Source: Virgibacillus halodenitrificans JCM 12304 (lineage in GTDB: Bacteria; Bacillota; Bacilli; Bacillales; Amphibacillaceae). Taken from it: a stretch of 64,000 nucleotides of DNA. Positions 54,532-63,919 of the stretch are shown one piece after another. Under the pieces are notes generated by a model. It was not told where the DNA came from. It ran no database searches and worked only from the letters and a program-made list of their open reading frames with translations. The stretch lies in the NCBI RefSeq assembly GCF_001310895.1, contig NZ_BAZS01000009.1, forward strand, positions 47,029-111,028. Reading direction: 5' to 3'. The position numbers were made by a program, and so were the translations under genes. How positions within the stretch are numbered: the stretch's first letter is position 1; each line of letters starts with the position of its first letter.

Positions 54532-55152
54532 ATGGAACCAATTAAAATCGGTGTTGGGGGACCTGTTGGCGCAGGTAAAACGATGCTTGTTGAAAAGCTT
54601 ACACGTGAACTAAGTGATGAAGTGAGTATTGCTGTCATTACGAATGATATTTATACAAAGGAAGATGCCAAGATTTTGGTTAAAACGGGGATTCTTCCTG
54701 AGAACCGAATCATCGGGGTAGAGACAGGTGGTTGTCCACATACAGCTATTCGTGAAGATGCCTCCATGAATTTTGCAGCAATTGAAGAACTGGAGGAAAG
54801 ACATCCGGATGTGGAGCTCATTTTTATTGAAAGTGGTGGGGATAATCTTGCTGCTACTTTCAGCCCCGAGTTAGTTGATTTTTCTATCTACATTATTGAT
54901 GTCGCCCAAGGGGAAAAAATTCCTCGTAAAGGTGGACAAGGAATGATTAAATCAGACTTGTTTATTATTAATAAAACTGACCTTGCTCCATTTGTTGGGG
55001 CAAGCCTTGAGGTAATGGAGTCAGATACGAAGGTATTTCGTGGTAGTAAACCATTTGCACTTACAAACCTAAAAGATAATACGGGCCTGGATCAAGTTGT
55101 TGATTGGATTAAACAGCATGTACTGTTAAAGGGATTAGAGAAGGATGTCTGA
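54532..55152 (+). CDS. ureG: Urease accessory GTPase UreG
   Basis: 206 residues. P-loop GPVGAGKT, the nickel-binding [14 protein letters not shown] (CPH motif) and the guanine-recognition NKTDLAP are intact. It drives nickel insertion by GTP hydrolysis. Overlaps ureD by eight bases. Confidence 0.97.
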   Translation: MEPIKIGVGGPVGAGKTMLVEKLTRELSDEVSIAVITNDIYTKEDAKILVKTGILPENRIIGVETGGCPHTAIREDASMNFAAIEELEERHPDVELIFIESGGDNLAATFSPELVDFSIYIIDVAQGEKIPRKGGQGMIKSDLFIINKTDLAPFVGASLEVMESDTKVFRGSKPFALTNLKDNTGLDQVVDWIKQHVLLKGLEKDV

Positions 55153-55970
55153 TTGGACGGGAATCCTTGAGCTTGATATAGAGGATCGGCAAGGGAAAAC
55201 CGTCACAAACAACGTATACTTTCAAGGAGCATTTAAGATTATGCGTCCTGTTTATCATAATAATTCGCAACAACCAACCTATTATATACTTAATCCCGGC
55301 GGTGGTTATTTAGACGGTGACACATATCGAATGAAAGTAACGCTTGGTGAACAGGCTAAAGCAACCGTGACGACCCAATCAGCAACAAAGGTGTACAAAA
55401 CACCGCAGAAACATGCTTACCAGGAAACAGAAATCATTTTTAAAAAAAGATAGTTTTTTAGAATACTTGCCTGATCCGCTTATAGCATATAAGGATGCTC
55501 GGTATCATCAGAAGAATATTGTTCATATGGAGCAGGGGGCGACATTGATTTATTCTGATATATTGACTCCTGGTTGGTCACCTGAGGGCGAGCATTTTAG
55601 CTATGATAGTCTTCGCTTAATCAATGAAATTTATATGGAGAATGAGCTAGTTCTATTTGATCACATTAAGCTAAATCCTAAGGAACAGTATATGGACGGA
55701 CTAGGCGTGATGGAAGGTTACACACACCTTGGATCTTTTATTGTTATTTCCGAAATATCAGACTCTGAGATTCTGGATCGTTTATATGAAGAAATTCAAC
55801 ATGAAAATAGTGATTTTAAGGCTGGATTATCTGCCCTCATCATACCAGGATTTACTATTCGGATAATGGCTAATTCAACCCAGTTGATCGAACGAATATT
55901 AAAGAAATGCCATCATATAATAAGTAAGGAATGGTATAAAACAGAACCGAGTTTTCTAAGAAAATATTAA
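55145..55970 (+). pseudogene. ureD: Urease accessory protein UreD, frameshifted in an A7 run
   Basis: The first frame encodes the N-terminal third (FKIMRPVYHN, LNPGGGYLDGDTYRM, TTQSATKVYKTP) and stops at 55451-55453. The homology continues in the next frame with KKDSFLEYLPDPLIAYKDAR to the end at 55970. Seven A residues at about 55442-55448 where six are expected explain the break; corrected, the protein has about 274 residues. UreD is the scaffold that binds apo-urease, so real loss would be expected to abolish activation. The rest of the operon shows no decay, which favours a sequencing error. Confidence 0.9.
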
Positions 55971-55978
55971 ATTTTAGA

Positions 55979-56006
55979 GCCCGGCAAATAATTGAGATTG
56001 CCGGGC
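55979..56006 (+). terminator. Terminator after the urease operon
   Basis: GCCCGGCAA pairs with TTGCCGGGC, followed by ATGTTTTA. It separates ureD from the nickel importer genes, which therefore probably have their own promoter in the next 180 bases. Confidence 0.87.
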
Positions 56007-56184
56007 ATGTTTTATCATTTTGCAATAAGAGTATAAATAATGATGCACAATCAAGCTTCTGACCACTTTAGAGATGAGTCTATGTTATGTCCTGTTCTTA
56101 CCCATTTGTAATGGCGAAGTAATAGTATTTCAATTTTTGAAATGTAGCATTTTTATTTAAACGAGAGAATAGTGGGGAATGTAT

Positions 56185-57797
56185 ATGAATCATATAAATA
56201 AATTATTTATGTTCATAGTTGTAGTTGTACTGACAACTATGTTAGTTGCCTGTGGTTCCGATAAGGAAAAACAATCCTCTGCACCCTCAGATATGGACAA
56301 GAATGAATTGATATTGGCCATTGGCGGAGAGTCAGATGAAGGCTTTGATCCAACTACAGGGTGGGGCCAATACGGTTCGCCTCTTTTCCAAAGTACCTTA
56401 TTAAAATATGATAAAGATTTTAATGTGCAGCTGGATTTAGCGGAGGACTACTCGGTAAGTGATGATGGTTTGGAATGGACCATCAAGATTCGGGATGGTG
56501 TGAAATTCTCTGATGGAGAAGAATTGACAGCCGAAGATGTAGTATTTACTTATCAAACAGCTGAATCGAGCGGGTCTGTTATTGATTTAAGTAATATGAA
56601 AAAAGTGGAGAACTCGGATTCTCATACAGTTATATTTACATTAAAAAAACCTGCATCCACTTTTATCAATTTGTTAACTACAATTGGAGTTGTACCGGAA
56701 CATGCCTATGATGATTCGTACAGTCAAAATCCGATTGGCTCTGGTCCATTCCAATTAGTACAATGGAATAAAGGTCAGCAGTTAATTGTTGAAGAAAACC
56801 CGTATTATTATGGGGAAAAACCTTATTTCAAAAAATTAACATTCCTCTTTTTAGCGGAAGATGCCGCATTTGCTGCTGCTAAGTCAGGTCAAGCTGATGT
56901 GGTGTCTGTACCTTCGACATTTGCGAAAGAGAAAATTCCGGGGATGCATTTGATCAAACTGAGAAGTGCTGATAACAGGGGCATCATGTTTCCATTTGTG
57001 CCAGCAGGTGAAGAAACAAAAGAGGGCTATCCAATCGGAAATGACGTGACATCTGATCCTGTTATCCGTAAAGCAATCAATTTTGCAGTGGATAGACAAG
57101 CATTGGTAGACGGTGTGTTGGATGGATATGGCACTCCTGCGTATACGGTCGCCGATCAATTGCCATGGTGGAACCCTGAAACAGTCATTAAAGATAATAA
57201 CATGGATAGTGCCAAGCAGATGCTCGATGAAGCCGGATGGAAAGAGAATGAACAAGGTGTACGAGAGAAAGATGGTGTCCAAGCATCATTTAATTTGTTA
57301 TACCCGGCTGGTGACCAGATCCGTCAATCTTTATCCATTGCATTTGCAGATATGATCAAGCCACTTGGTCTTCAAGTGAAAACAGAAGGGCAGAGCTGGA
57401 ATGAGCTCGAGAAAACGATGCATGCCAATCCTGTCATGATGGGGTGGGGAAGTCATAATCCGCTGGAAATGTATAATATTTACAGTGGTGACACGAGAGG
57501 CGAAGGATATTACAACTCTAATTATTATTTTAACCCAACGGTTGATGCATATATGGAAAAAGCGATGCGTGCAACCTCCCAGGAAGACGCCAATACGTAT
57601 TGGAAAAAGGCACAATGGATGGGGAAACAGGATTCTCTGCCAAAGGAGATGCTGCATGGGCTTGGCTAGTAAATATACAACATTTGTATTTTGTTCGTGA
57701 TAATCTGGAAATTGGTGAACAAAAAACACAGCCGCATGGACATGGCTGGCCGATAACCGATTTCATTGAGAAATGGCATTGGAAGGAAGAAGGGTAA
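56185..57797 (+). pseudogene. NikA/CntA-like substrate-binding lipoprotein, frameshifted near its C terminus
   Basis: ATG 56185 follows GGGGA with suitable spacing. The lipoprotein signal ends at MLVACGSD. The SBP_bac_5 fold is shown by GLEWTIKIRDGVKFSDGEEL and NFAVDRQALVDGVLDGYG. The frame breaks near 57618, where one G is missing from a GGG run. The next frame continues with DGETGFSAKGDAAWAWLVN and ends at 57797, seven bases before the permease start region. Corrected length is about 537 residues. The position after urease and the NikA/CntA resemblance suggest binding of nickel, perhaps as a chelate. Confidence 0.86.
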
Positions 57798-57800
57798 ACA

Positions 57801-58793
57801 TTGCAATTGAAACGAGTAAGTCTATATGTCATTAAAAAAACGCTGAAACTGGTTTCCTTGCTTATTGCAATTAGTGTTCTATCTTTTTTACTTGTAAGCT
57901 ATTCACCAATAGATCCCATCCAAAGCTATATCGGAGCTGATATGGTAAGGGTGAGCCCGGAGCAACGGGATAATATTGCAGCATATTGGGGTCTGGATGA
58001 CTCGAAAACAGAGCAGTTTTTGAATTGGAGTAAAGCGGTCCTGCAAGGAAACTTGGGAACATCGCTAATTTACAGGGCTCCTGTTGCTGATGTCATTGCA
58101 GAGCGATTTCTTGCATCACTTATATTAATGGGCATTGCTTGGCTTATGTCCGGTTTTATCGGATTTATATTGGGAATCATTTCAGGAATACAGGAAGGAT
58201 CATGGGTCGACCGAATAATAAAAGGATATTGTTTTATCCTTGCTTCGACGCCTGCCTTTTGGCTGGCCTTATTATGTTTAATGCTATTCTCTGTTTCACT
58301 TGGTTGGTTCCCTGTTGGACTGGCTTCCCCTGCAGGTATATTAACTGAAGATGTAACCTGGTTAGAACGAGCCAAACACCTGGTTCTTCCTGCATTGACA
58401 TTAAGTATTATTGGTGTAGCCAATGTAGCCTTACACACGAGACAGAAATTAATTGAAGTACTTGGCAGTGAATATGCTCGTTTTGCCAAAGCAAAGGGAG
58501 AAACAGGCTTTTTGCTTCTCTGGAGACATGGGCTCCGCAATATTTCTTTACCTGCTGTATCTCTGCATTTTGCTTCATTTGGTGAGCTTTTTGGCGGAGC
58601 GGTACTTGCCGAACAGGTATTTTCTTATCCAGGTCTTGGTCAGGCGGTAGTACAGGCAGGGCTTGGTGGAGATATCCCACTATTACTTGGAATTGTGCTA
58701 TTCAGTACACTTTTTGTATTCGCAGGTAATTTACTTGCTGATCTTTTGTATCAATTCATCGATCCGCGGATGAGAAAGGAAGAATTACAATGA
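57801..58793 (+). CDS. Nickel/peptide-type ABC permease (NikB/CntB-like)
   Basis: 330 residues from TTG 57801, with six membrane segments. SYSPIDPIQSYIG is typical for the family's N-terminal extracellular loop, and the EYARFAKAKGETGFLLLWRH loop is the ATPase-coupling region. Overlaps the next permease by four bases. Confidence 0.9.
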   Translation: MQLKRVSLYVIKKTLKLVSLLIAISVLSFLLVSYSPIDPIQSYIGADMVRVSPEQRDNIAAYWGLDDSKTEQFLNWSKAVLQGNLGTSLIYRAPVADVIAERFLASLILMGIAWLMSGFIGFILGIISGIQEGSWVDRIIKGYCFILASTPAFWLALLCLMLFSVSLGWFPVGLASPAGILTEDVTWLERAKHLVLPALTLSIIGVANVALHTRQKLIEVLGSEYARFAKAKGETGFLLLWRHGLRNISLPAVSLHFASFGELFGGAVLAEQVFSYPGLGQAVVQAGLGGDIPLLLGIVLFSTLFVFAGNLLADLLYQFIDPRMRKEELQ

Positions 58794-59644
58794 TCGGTCG
58801 TACAAGCTTTCCTATGAAAGTAAAAAAATGGAACTTGCGCCAGCGAACATTAGCTGTAACTATTCTTTCATTCACACTACTTGCCGGGATGATCGGGAGT
58901 GGAATCCTAATTGGACCGGAAAAAATGGGAGTGGATTTCTTGTCAAAGTACCTACCACCCTCGTTTACTCACCCTTTTGGGACGGATTGGCTGGGAAGGG
59001 ATATGCTTACACGTACTTTAAAGGGACTAACATTAAGTTTTTCTGTCGGTCTGTTGGCATCCACAGTAAGTACATTTATTGCTCTTATCTTAAGTCTTCT
59101 TTGTTCCGTAAACAAAAAGCTGGACGCGGTGGTAACATGGTTCATTGATCTGTTTCTCAGTGTTCCTCACATTGTCATTTTGATTCTAATTTCCTTCGCG
59201 GCAGGCGGCGGTTTTAAAGGTGTTGTTATTGGACTTGCCTTAACACATTGGCCAAGTCTTACACGCTTGCTCCGGGCTGAGGTTTTGCAGTTGAAAAACA
59301 CAGATTATGTAGCAGTTTCCAAAGCATTTGGGAAATCACGTATGTGGATTGCGAGACATCATTTGCTTCCACACCTAGTACCACAATTGATTGTAGGATT
59401 TATCCTGTTATTTCCACACGCCATTTTGCATGAGGCTGCCATTACATTTCTGGGATTCGGACTATCTTCGGAAGTTCCGGCCATCGGGATTATTTTATCA
59501 GAATCGATGCGCTATTTGGCAACCGGTATGTGGTGGCTGGCATTTTTCCCTGGATTGGCACTGCTGGTTATGGTTAGTATTTTTGATTTGTTAGGACGTA
59601 GTATCCGCAAATTAATTGACCCTTTCCATGGTCAGAAATTGTAA
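58790..59644 (+). CDS. Nickel/peptide-type ABC permease (NikC/CntC-like)
   Basis: 284 residues. FGTDWLGRDMLTRTLKG is diagnostic for the NikC/DppC group, and DYVAVSKAFGKSRMWIARHH is the coupling loop. Six membrane segments. Partner of the preceding permease. Confidence 0.92.
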   Translation: MIGRTSFPMKVKKWNLRQRTLAVTILSFTLLAGMIGSGILIGPEKMGVDFLSKYLPPSFTHPFGTDWLGRDMLTRTLKGLTLSFSVGLLASTVSTFIALILSLLCSVNKKLDAVVTWFIDLFLSVPHIVILILISFAAGGGFKGVVIGLALTHWPSLTRLLRAEVLQLKNTDYVAVSKAFGKSRMWIARHHLLPHLVPQLIVGFILLFPHAILHEAAITFLGFGLSSEVPAIGIILSESMRYLATGMWWLAFFPGLALLVMVSIFDLLGRSIRKLIDPFHGQKL

Positions 59645-59657
59645 AGGAGATGAGAAG

Positions 59658-60638
59658 ATGGAGATACAGCAATCGCAAAAAAAAGAAAACATACCACTAG
59701 CACAGAATGAGAAGAGTCCTCCCCTTTTTGAAGTGAACCATCTTGCTCTGACTTTTCGACAATACGAAAAAGGACTCCGGGAGTCGAATCTTCGGGTCAT
59801 TCGAAACTTTGACTTATCCATTAATCAAGGAGAGATTGTGGCAGTAGTGGGTGCAAGTGGTTCAGGGAAAAGTCTGTTGGCAGACACCATTCTTGGCATT
59901 TTGCCGGAACACGCAGAGACTAGTGGCAACATACTATTTCAAGGAAAAATACTGACAAAAGAAAATCAGATTCGCCTCCGTGGAAAGGACATTGTGCTAA
60001 TTCCTCAATCCACTAATGCACTCGATCCTTTAATGAAGGTTGGGAAACAGGTTCAATCTGTTGTAAAGAATAAGCATAAAAAGGCAGTCCAGGAACGTAT
60101 CTTTCAAAAAGTGGGGTTAGCTAAGGATACCAGTGACAGATATCCTTTTGAATTATCCGGTGGAATGATCAGAAGGGTTCTGGTTTCCACTGCCATGGTA
60201 AGTGATGCGAAATTAGTCATTGCCGATGAACCAACACCCGGGCTCGATGAGCAGGCCAGGGATGAAGCGATTCAATATATGAAAAAGCTTGCCACGGAGG
60301 GGAAAGCAATCATGTTCATCACACATGATATTACAGCCGCACTGGAAATTGCAGATAAAGTCGCTGTCTTTTACGCAGGGGAAACCGTTGAAATTGCCAA
60401 CACAGAAGATTTTTCAGGAAAGGGTGAAAACCTGCGTCATCCCTATACGAAAGCATTATGGAATGCATTGCCACAGAATGATTTTATCCCATTAAAAGGT
60501 ATTCAGCCGTTGCCGGGTGAATCGGTATCAGGCTGTGTTTTTGCAGCAAGATGTCCGATTGCCACGGACGTCTGTACAGAAGATGTGCCACAACTTCGCC
60601 CACTTAATCATGGGATGGTGAGGTGTTATCATGCTTGA
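59658..60638 (+). CDS. ABC transporter ATP-binding protein (NikD/CntD-like)
   Basis: 326 residues from ATG 59658 after AAAGGAGA; the earlier frame overlaps the permease. Walker A GASGSGKSL, signature LSGGMIRRV, Walker B KLVIADEPT and switch His ITHDIT are present. The C-terminal oligopeptide/nickel-type extension contains GCVFAARCPIATDVC, a cysteine motif seen in this subfamily. Overlaps the next ATPase by eight bases. Confidence 0.92.
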   Translation: MEIQQSQKKENIPLAQNEKSPPLFEVNHLALTFRQYEKGLRESNLRVIRNFDLSINQGEIVAVVGASGSGKSLLADTILGILPEHAETSGNILFQGKILTKENQIRLRGKDIVLIPQSTNALDPLMKVGKQVQSVVKNKHKKAVQERIFQKVGLAKDTSDRYPFELSGGMIRRVLVSTAMVSDAKLVIADEPTPGLDEQARDEAIQYMKKLATEGKAIMFITHDITAALEIADKVAVFYAGETVEIANTEDFSGKGENLRHPYTKALWNALPQNDFIPLKGIQPLPGESVSGCVFAARCPIATDVCTEDVPQLRPLNHGMVRCYHA

Positions 60639-61239
60639 AGCCCGTGAAGTCAGTTACCGTTATCGAAATCATCCATGGTTGTTACAGCATGTCAATCTGC
60701 AAATTCATCCCGGTGAAGTTGTTGGTTTGTATGGGAAGAGTGGTGCAGGTAAAACAACCCTTGCTACTATTTTGGCTGGATTAAAACAACCGAAACAAGG
60801 ATTTATTCAAATAGATGGCCACTCCTATCCCATGGAAGGTTTCCATCCGGTGCAGTTGGTTTGGCAACTACCTGAAAAAGTAGTTAACCCTAAATGGCGG
60901 ATGAAAAAAATTTTAACTGAAGCTGGTCCATTGGATAGTGACTTATTGGCTATGTTAGGAATCAATAAAACATGGCTAAATCGCTATCCCAGCGAACTTT
61001 CAGGTGGTGAGCTGCAACGCTTTTGTCTTGCCCGTGCACTTGGTCCAAAGACAAAGTATCTGATAGCAGACGAAATGACTACAATGCTGGATGCTATTAC
61101 GCAGGCACAAATTTGGCATACAGTCCTGGAATTGGTGCAACAACGGAATATCGGAATTCTGGCAATCAGTCACGATTCCTCATTGTTGGAGCGTGTCTGT
61201 GACCGGGTAATAAATTTTGATACACTTCATTCTGTATGA
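60631..61239 (+). CDS. ABC transporter ATP-binding protein (NikE/CntF-like)
   Basis: 202 residues, short for the NikE group because it lacks the C-terminal extension. Walker A GKSGAGKTT, signature LSGGELQRF, Walker B KYLIADEMT (Met in place of the usual Pro) and switch His AISHDSS are visible. It completes a five-gene importer. Confidence 0.9.
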   Translation: MLEAREVSYRYRNHPWLLQHVNLQIHPGEVVGLYGKSGAGKTTLATILAGLKQPKQGFIQIDGHSYPMEGFHPVQLVWQLPEKVVNPKWRMKKILTEAGPLDSDLLAMLGINKTWLNRYPSELSGGELQRFCLARALGPKTKYLIADEMTTMLDAITQAQIWHTVLELVQQRNIGILAISHDSSLLERVCDRVINFDTLHSV

Positions 61240-61274
61240 AAGCATGCAAGGAAATTTTTATAAAAGGGTTTTAA

Positions 61275-61303
61275 TTGACTTCTTGATAGGGAATACTTAA
61301 TCT
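61275..61303 (+). promoter_or_regulatory. Sigma-A-like promoter before the two-repeat protein gene
   Basis: TTGACT and TAATCT are separated by 17 bases, about 50 bases before the start at 61356. Confidence 0.55.
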
Positions 61304-61355
61304 ATAGAAGACTTACAAATTCGCTTAAAATTATTTACATGATGAGGTGTCTCGA

Positions 61356-61811
61356 TTGGTTGACAATTTTGAGGTGAAAAAACTATATGAAGACCGTCCA
61401 CATGAGCGGCATCGCTTTAGCTTTACCATTGATGGTAAAGAATTTAAAGGTAATTTTCATGAAGATGACATTCAGTGGCTGCATCCCCACCCAAAACAAG
61501 ATGTCGAAAAAAATCATTTGGAGTGGATTGAAGCTGAAGTTCGCCGATTACTGAATGAGCATGATACCAAAGATGAATTGGAAAGCATGGAAGGTGTAGA
61601 GGGAATTAAAGTTACCCCTATGCTAGAAGATCAATCTCATGAAGCACATCAGTTTAAATTGAATATAGATGGAGAAGAATTTAAAGGTATGGTACGAGAT
61701 GGTAAATTAGAATGGTTTCATCCAAAGCCAAGACGAAAACTAAAAGATGCCCGTGTAGACAAAGTGGAAGAAAAAGTGTATCAAAAAATGAAAGAACATA
61801 ATAAGGATTGA
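61356..61811 (+). CDS. Protein of two tandem 75-residue repeats, function unknown
   Basis: About 151 residues from TTG 61356, placed by GAGGTG upstream; a GTG at 61347 overlaps that site. The protein is an internal duplication: HRFSFTIDGKEFKGNFHED...QWLHPHPKQDVE in the first half aligns with HQFKLNIDGEEFKGMVRDG...EWFHPKPRRKLK in the second. It is very charged and soluble. The unit faintly resembles the small YheE-like (DUF5342) proteins of bacilli, which would make this a tandem version; that is a weak guess. Confidence 0.75.
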   Translation: MVDNFEVKKLYEDRPHERHRFSFTIDGKEFKGNFHEDDIQWLHPHPKQDVEKNHLEWIEAEVRRLLNEHDTKDELESMEGVEGIKVTPMLEDQSHEAHQFKLNIDGEEFKGMVRDGKLEWFHPKPRRKLKDARVDKVEEKVYQKMKEHNKD

Positions 61812-61815
61812 CATG

Positions 61816-61846
61816 AATGCCACCCGCTCCAATTAGGGTGGCATTT
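61816..61846 (+). terminator. Terminator after the two-repeat protein gene
   Basis: ATGCCACCC pairs with GGGTGGCAT and is followed by TTTT. Confidence 0.87.
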
Positions 61847-61986
61847 TATAATGAAAATAGTATGTCCATGGAAAAAATCCAGATTTTTTATACTTATATA
61901 TATTTATATCAAACTAATATTTGTTGTGTTGGATGATTAGTTCCATTATTTTAGATACATACCAAGCATAGGAAGAAGGAAAAAAC

Positions 61987-62838
61987 ATGTTAAAACAACT
62001 AGCCCTAAACGTTTACTATATGCCTCATTATTCGGAAACAGACCGGCCTGCATTAGGTTTAGTCTGTGGGGAGAATTTTAGTGTGGCGATTGATGCTGGT
62101 AACTCTCCTGCACATGCGCAGGATTTTCTGGGATTGGCTGAAAAGATGGACATTTCTCCAATTCAATATGTACTAGTAACGCATTGGCACTGGGACCATA
62201 TTTTTGGTATGAAAATAATGGACCGCACTGCAATCAGTCATCATGATACTAAGAAGAAGGTAGCATATTTAAAAACGTTGAAGTGGGATGATGCTTCTAT
62301 TGATGCCCGTGTAGAATCTGGCGAAGAGATAGAATTTTGCCGTGATATGATTAAGCGAGAGCTGCCTGTCCGGGATAATCTGAAGCTGTGCGCGCCGGAA
62401 ATAACGTTTCAAAATCAAATACAGCTCGATCTTGGTGGCATTACCTGTGTGATGGAGCATGTCGGTGGGGAGCATGCACCAGATTCGTCCATCATCTACA
62501 TTCCAGAAGTAAAAATCATGTTTTTAGCTGATTGTCTTTATCAGGATTTTTATAGTGGCGAATGGAGCTATGATTTGAAAGAAGTACAGACCTTATTGGC
62601 AAAAATTAAGAAGTATGATGTGGAGCATTATGTCCTTGGTCATCAGTCACCAAAAACATATGCCGAGCTATGGGGCTTTCTTGATGAGCTTGTAGCTATC
62701 GGGGAGGTCGTTGGAAGGGAAGCTTCACTCGATCAAGCAGTAGAAGCCTTTACACTTGCAAGAGAGAAGGAGCCTACAGAAGAGCAGCTTGAATTTATAC
62801 AAAATTTCGTTGCAGGCAACCAGAAGAAATCTATGTAA
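61987..62838 (+). CDS. Metallo-beta-lactamase-fold hydrolase
   Basis: 283 residues. The metal-binding motif is THWHWDHIFG (HxHxDH variant), with further ligands likely in HVGGEHAPDSS, FLADCLY and the late VLGHQSP His. The substrate is unknown. It is 31 bases before a nucleoside hydrolase gene and probably co-transcribed. Confidence 0.88.
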   Translation: MLKQLALNVYYMPHYSETDRPALGLVCGENFSVAIDAGNSPAHAQDFLGLAEKMDISPIQYVLVTHWHWDHIFGMKIMDRTAISHHDTKKKVAYLKTLKWDDASIDARVESGEEIEFCRDMIKRELPVRDNLKLCAPEITFQNQIQLDLGGITCVMEHVGGEHAPDSSIIYIPEVKIMFLADCLYQDFYSGEWSYDLKEVQTLLAKIKKYDVEHYVLGHQSPKTYAELWGFLDELVAIGEVVGREASLDQAVEAFTLAREKEPTEEQLEFIQNFVAGNQKKSM

Positions 62839-62869
62839 ATTTACAGAAATAATAATAGAGGTGATAAGA

Positions 62870-63817
62870 ATGAGACGTGTAATTATCGATACAGATACAG
62901 CAGGGGATGACACGATCGCCCTTTTAACTACACTCCATCATTTTCATGTGGAGGGAGTAACAATAACTGGTGGTAATGTTGATTTCGATCAAGAGGTAGA
63001 AAATGCGCTTTATACAATTCAAGTTGCCAATCCAAAGAGCTATGTTCCTGTCTATAAAGGACTGGAGAGACCGCTCCATGCTACGGGCATGGCTCAGCAT
63101 CGCAATGTAGAGGATGTGCATGGCAAGGACGGAATGGGTGGGGCTTATTTTGAAAAAGCAAAACAGCGTCCCGAAACTGCCCATGCCATCGATTTTATTA
63201 TCGATACAGTGAAGAAAAGTTCTGGAGAAATTGAGCTATTGGCGATCGCCCCTTTAACAAATATTGCAATGGCAATAAAAAAGGAACCCTCCATCATCAA
63301 GGATATTCCCCATATTTACATTATGGGTGGTACAAATAATTCTCTAGGAAACATTACGGCAGCAGCAGAGTATAACTTTTACGTTGATCCTGAGGCAGCA
63401 AATATTGTTCTTCAATCCGGAATCCCACTCACGATGGTAGGGTGGGATATGTGCGTAAATTATTCGATTATGGATGATGCGGATCATGAAGATATTAGAA
63501 AGCTTGCCACGAAAGGCTCGCAATTTTTTATGGATATTAATCAGGTTGTAATGAAATTCAACAAGGAGGTTCATCGCCTGCCAGGGACTACCCACCCAGA
63601 TACACTTCTTGCAGCCATCGCCGCAGATGAAAGCATCATGACGAAATCTACGGATTACTATGTCGAAGTGGAAACACAAGGTAAGCTGACTCGTGGTTAC
63701 AGTCTAGTTGATATTAATAACCGAAGCGGAAATAAACCAAATGTACGTGTTTGTGAAGCGGTTGATAGAGAAAAGTTTAAAACAGTGTTGCTTGATGTGT
63801 TGCGGGCAATTGATTGA
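62870..63817 (+). CDS. Nucleoside hydrolase (inosine-uridine preferring family)
   Basis: 315 residues from ATG 62870, with GAGGTG upstream; the earlier part of the frame overlaps the hydrolase gene. The calcium-binding DTDTAGDD motif opens the protein, and LLAIAPLTNIAMAI, IMGGTNNSLGN and PDTLLAAI match the family's active-site loops. It cleaves the N-glycosidic bond of ribonucleosides for salvage; the preferred base cannot be told. Confidence 0.92.
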   Translation: MRRVIIDTDTAGDDTIALLTTLHHFHVEGVTITGGNVDFDQEVENALYTIQVANPKSYVPVYKGLERPLHATGMAQHRNVEDVHGKDGMGGAYFEKAKQRPETAHAIDFIIDTVKKSSGEIELLAIAPLTNIAMAIKKEPSIIKDIPHIYIMGGTNNSLGNITAAAEYNFYVDPEAANIVLQSGIPLTMVGWDMCVNYSIMDDADHEDIRKLATKGSQFFMDINQVVMKFNKEVHRLPGTTHPDTLLAAIAADESIMTKSTDYYVEVETQGKLTRGYSLVDINNRSGNKPNVRVCEAVDREKFKTVLLDVLRAID

Positions 63818-63832
63818 TTTTGGAGGATGAAG

Positions 63833-63919
63833 ATGAAAAGGCTGCAGAATTTTTATGGATTCTGTGGCTTTTTAAATGAGAGTAGATGTGTTGAAATGAG
63901 AGAGTCGCCCAAAATATGA
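63833..63919 (+). CDS. 28-residue reading frame running into the repeat array
   Basis: ATG after GGAGG with good spacing; the last third is encoded by the 41-bp repeats. Either a gene truncated by the array or chance. Confidence 0.2.
   Translation: MKRLQNFYGFCGFLNESRCVEMRESPKI

Noticed and set aside
55430..55460. Programmed frameshift in ureD at the A7 run
   Set aside because: The required change is +1 (skip one base), not the -1 slip typical of A-AAA-AAG sites, and ureD is not known to use recoding. Five other homopolymer breaks in the window favour error or mutation.
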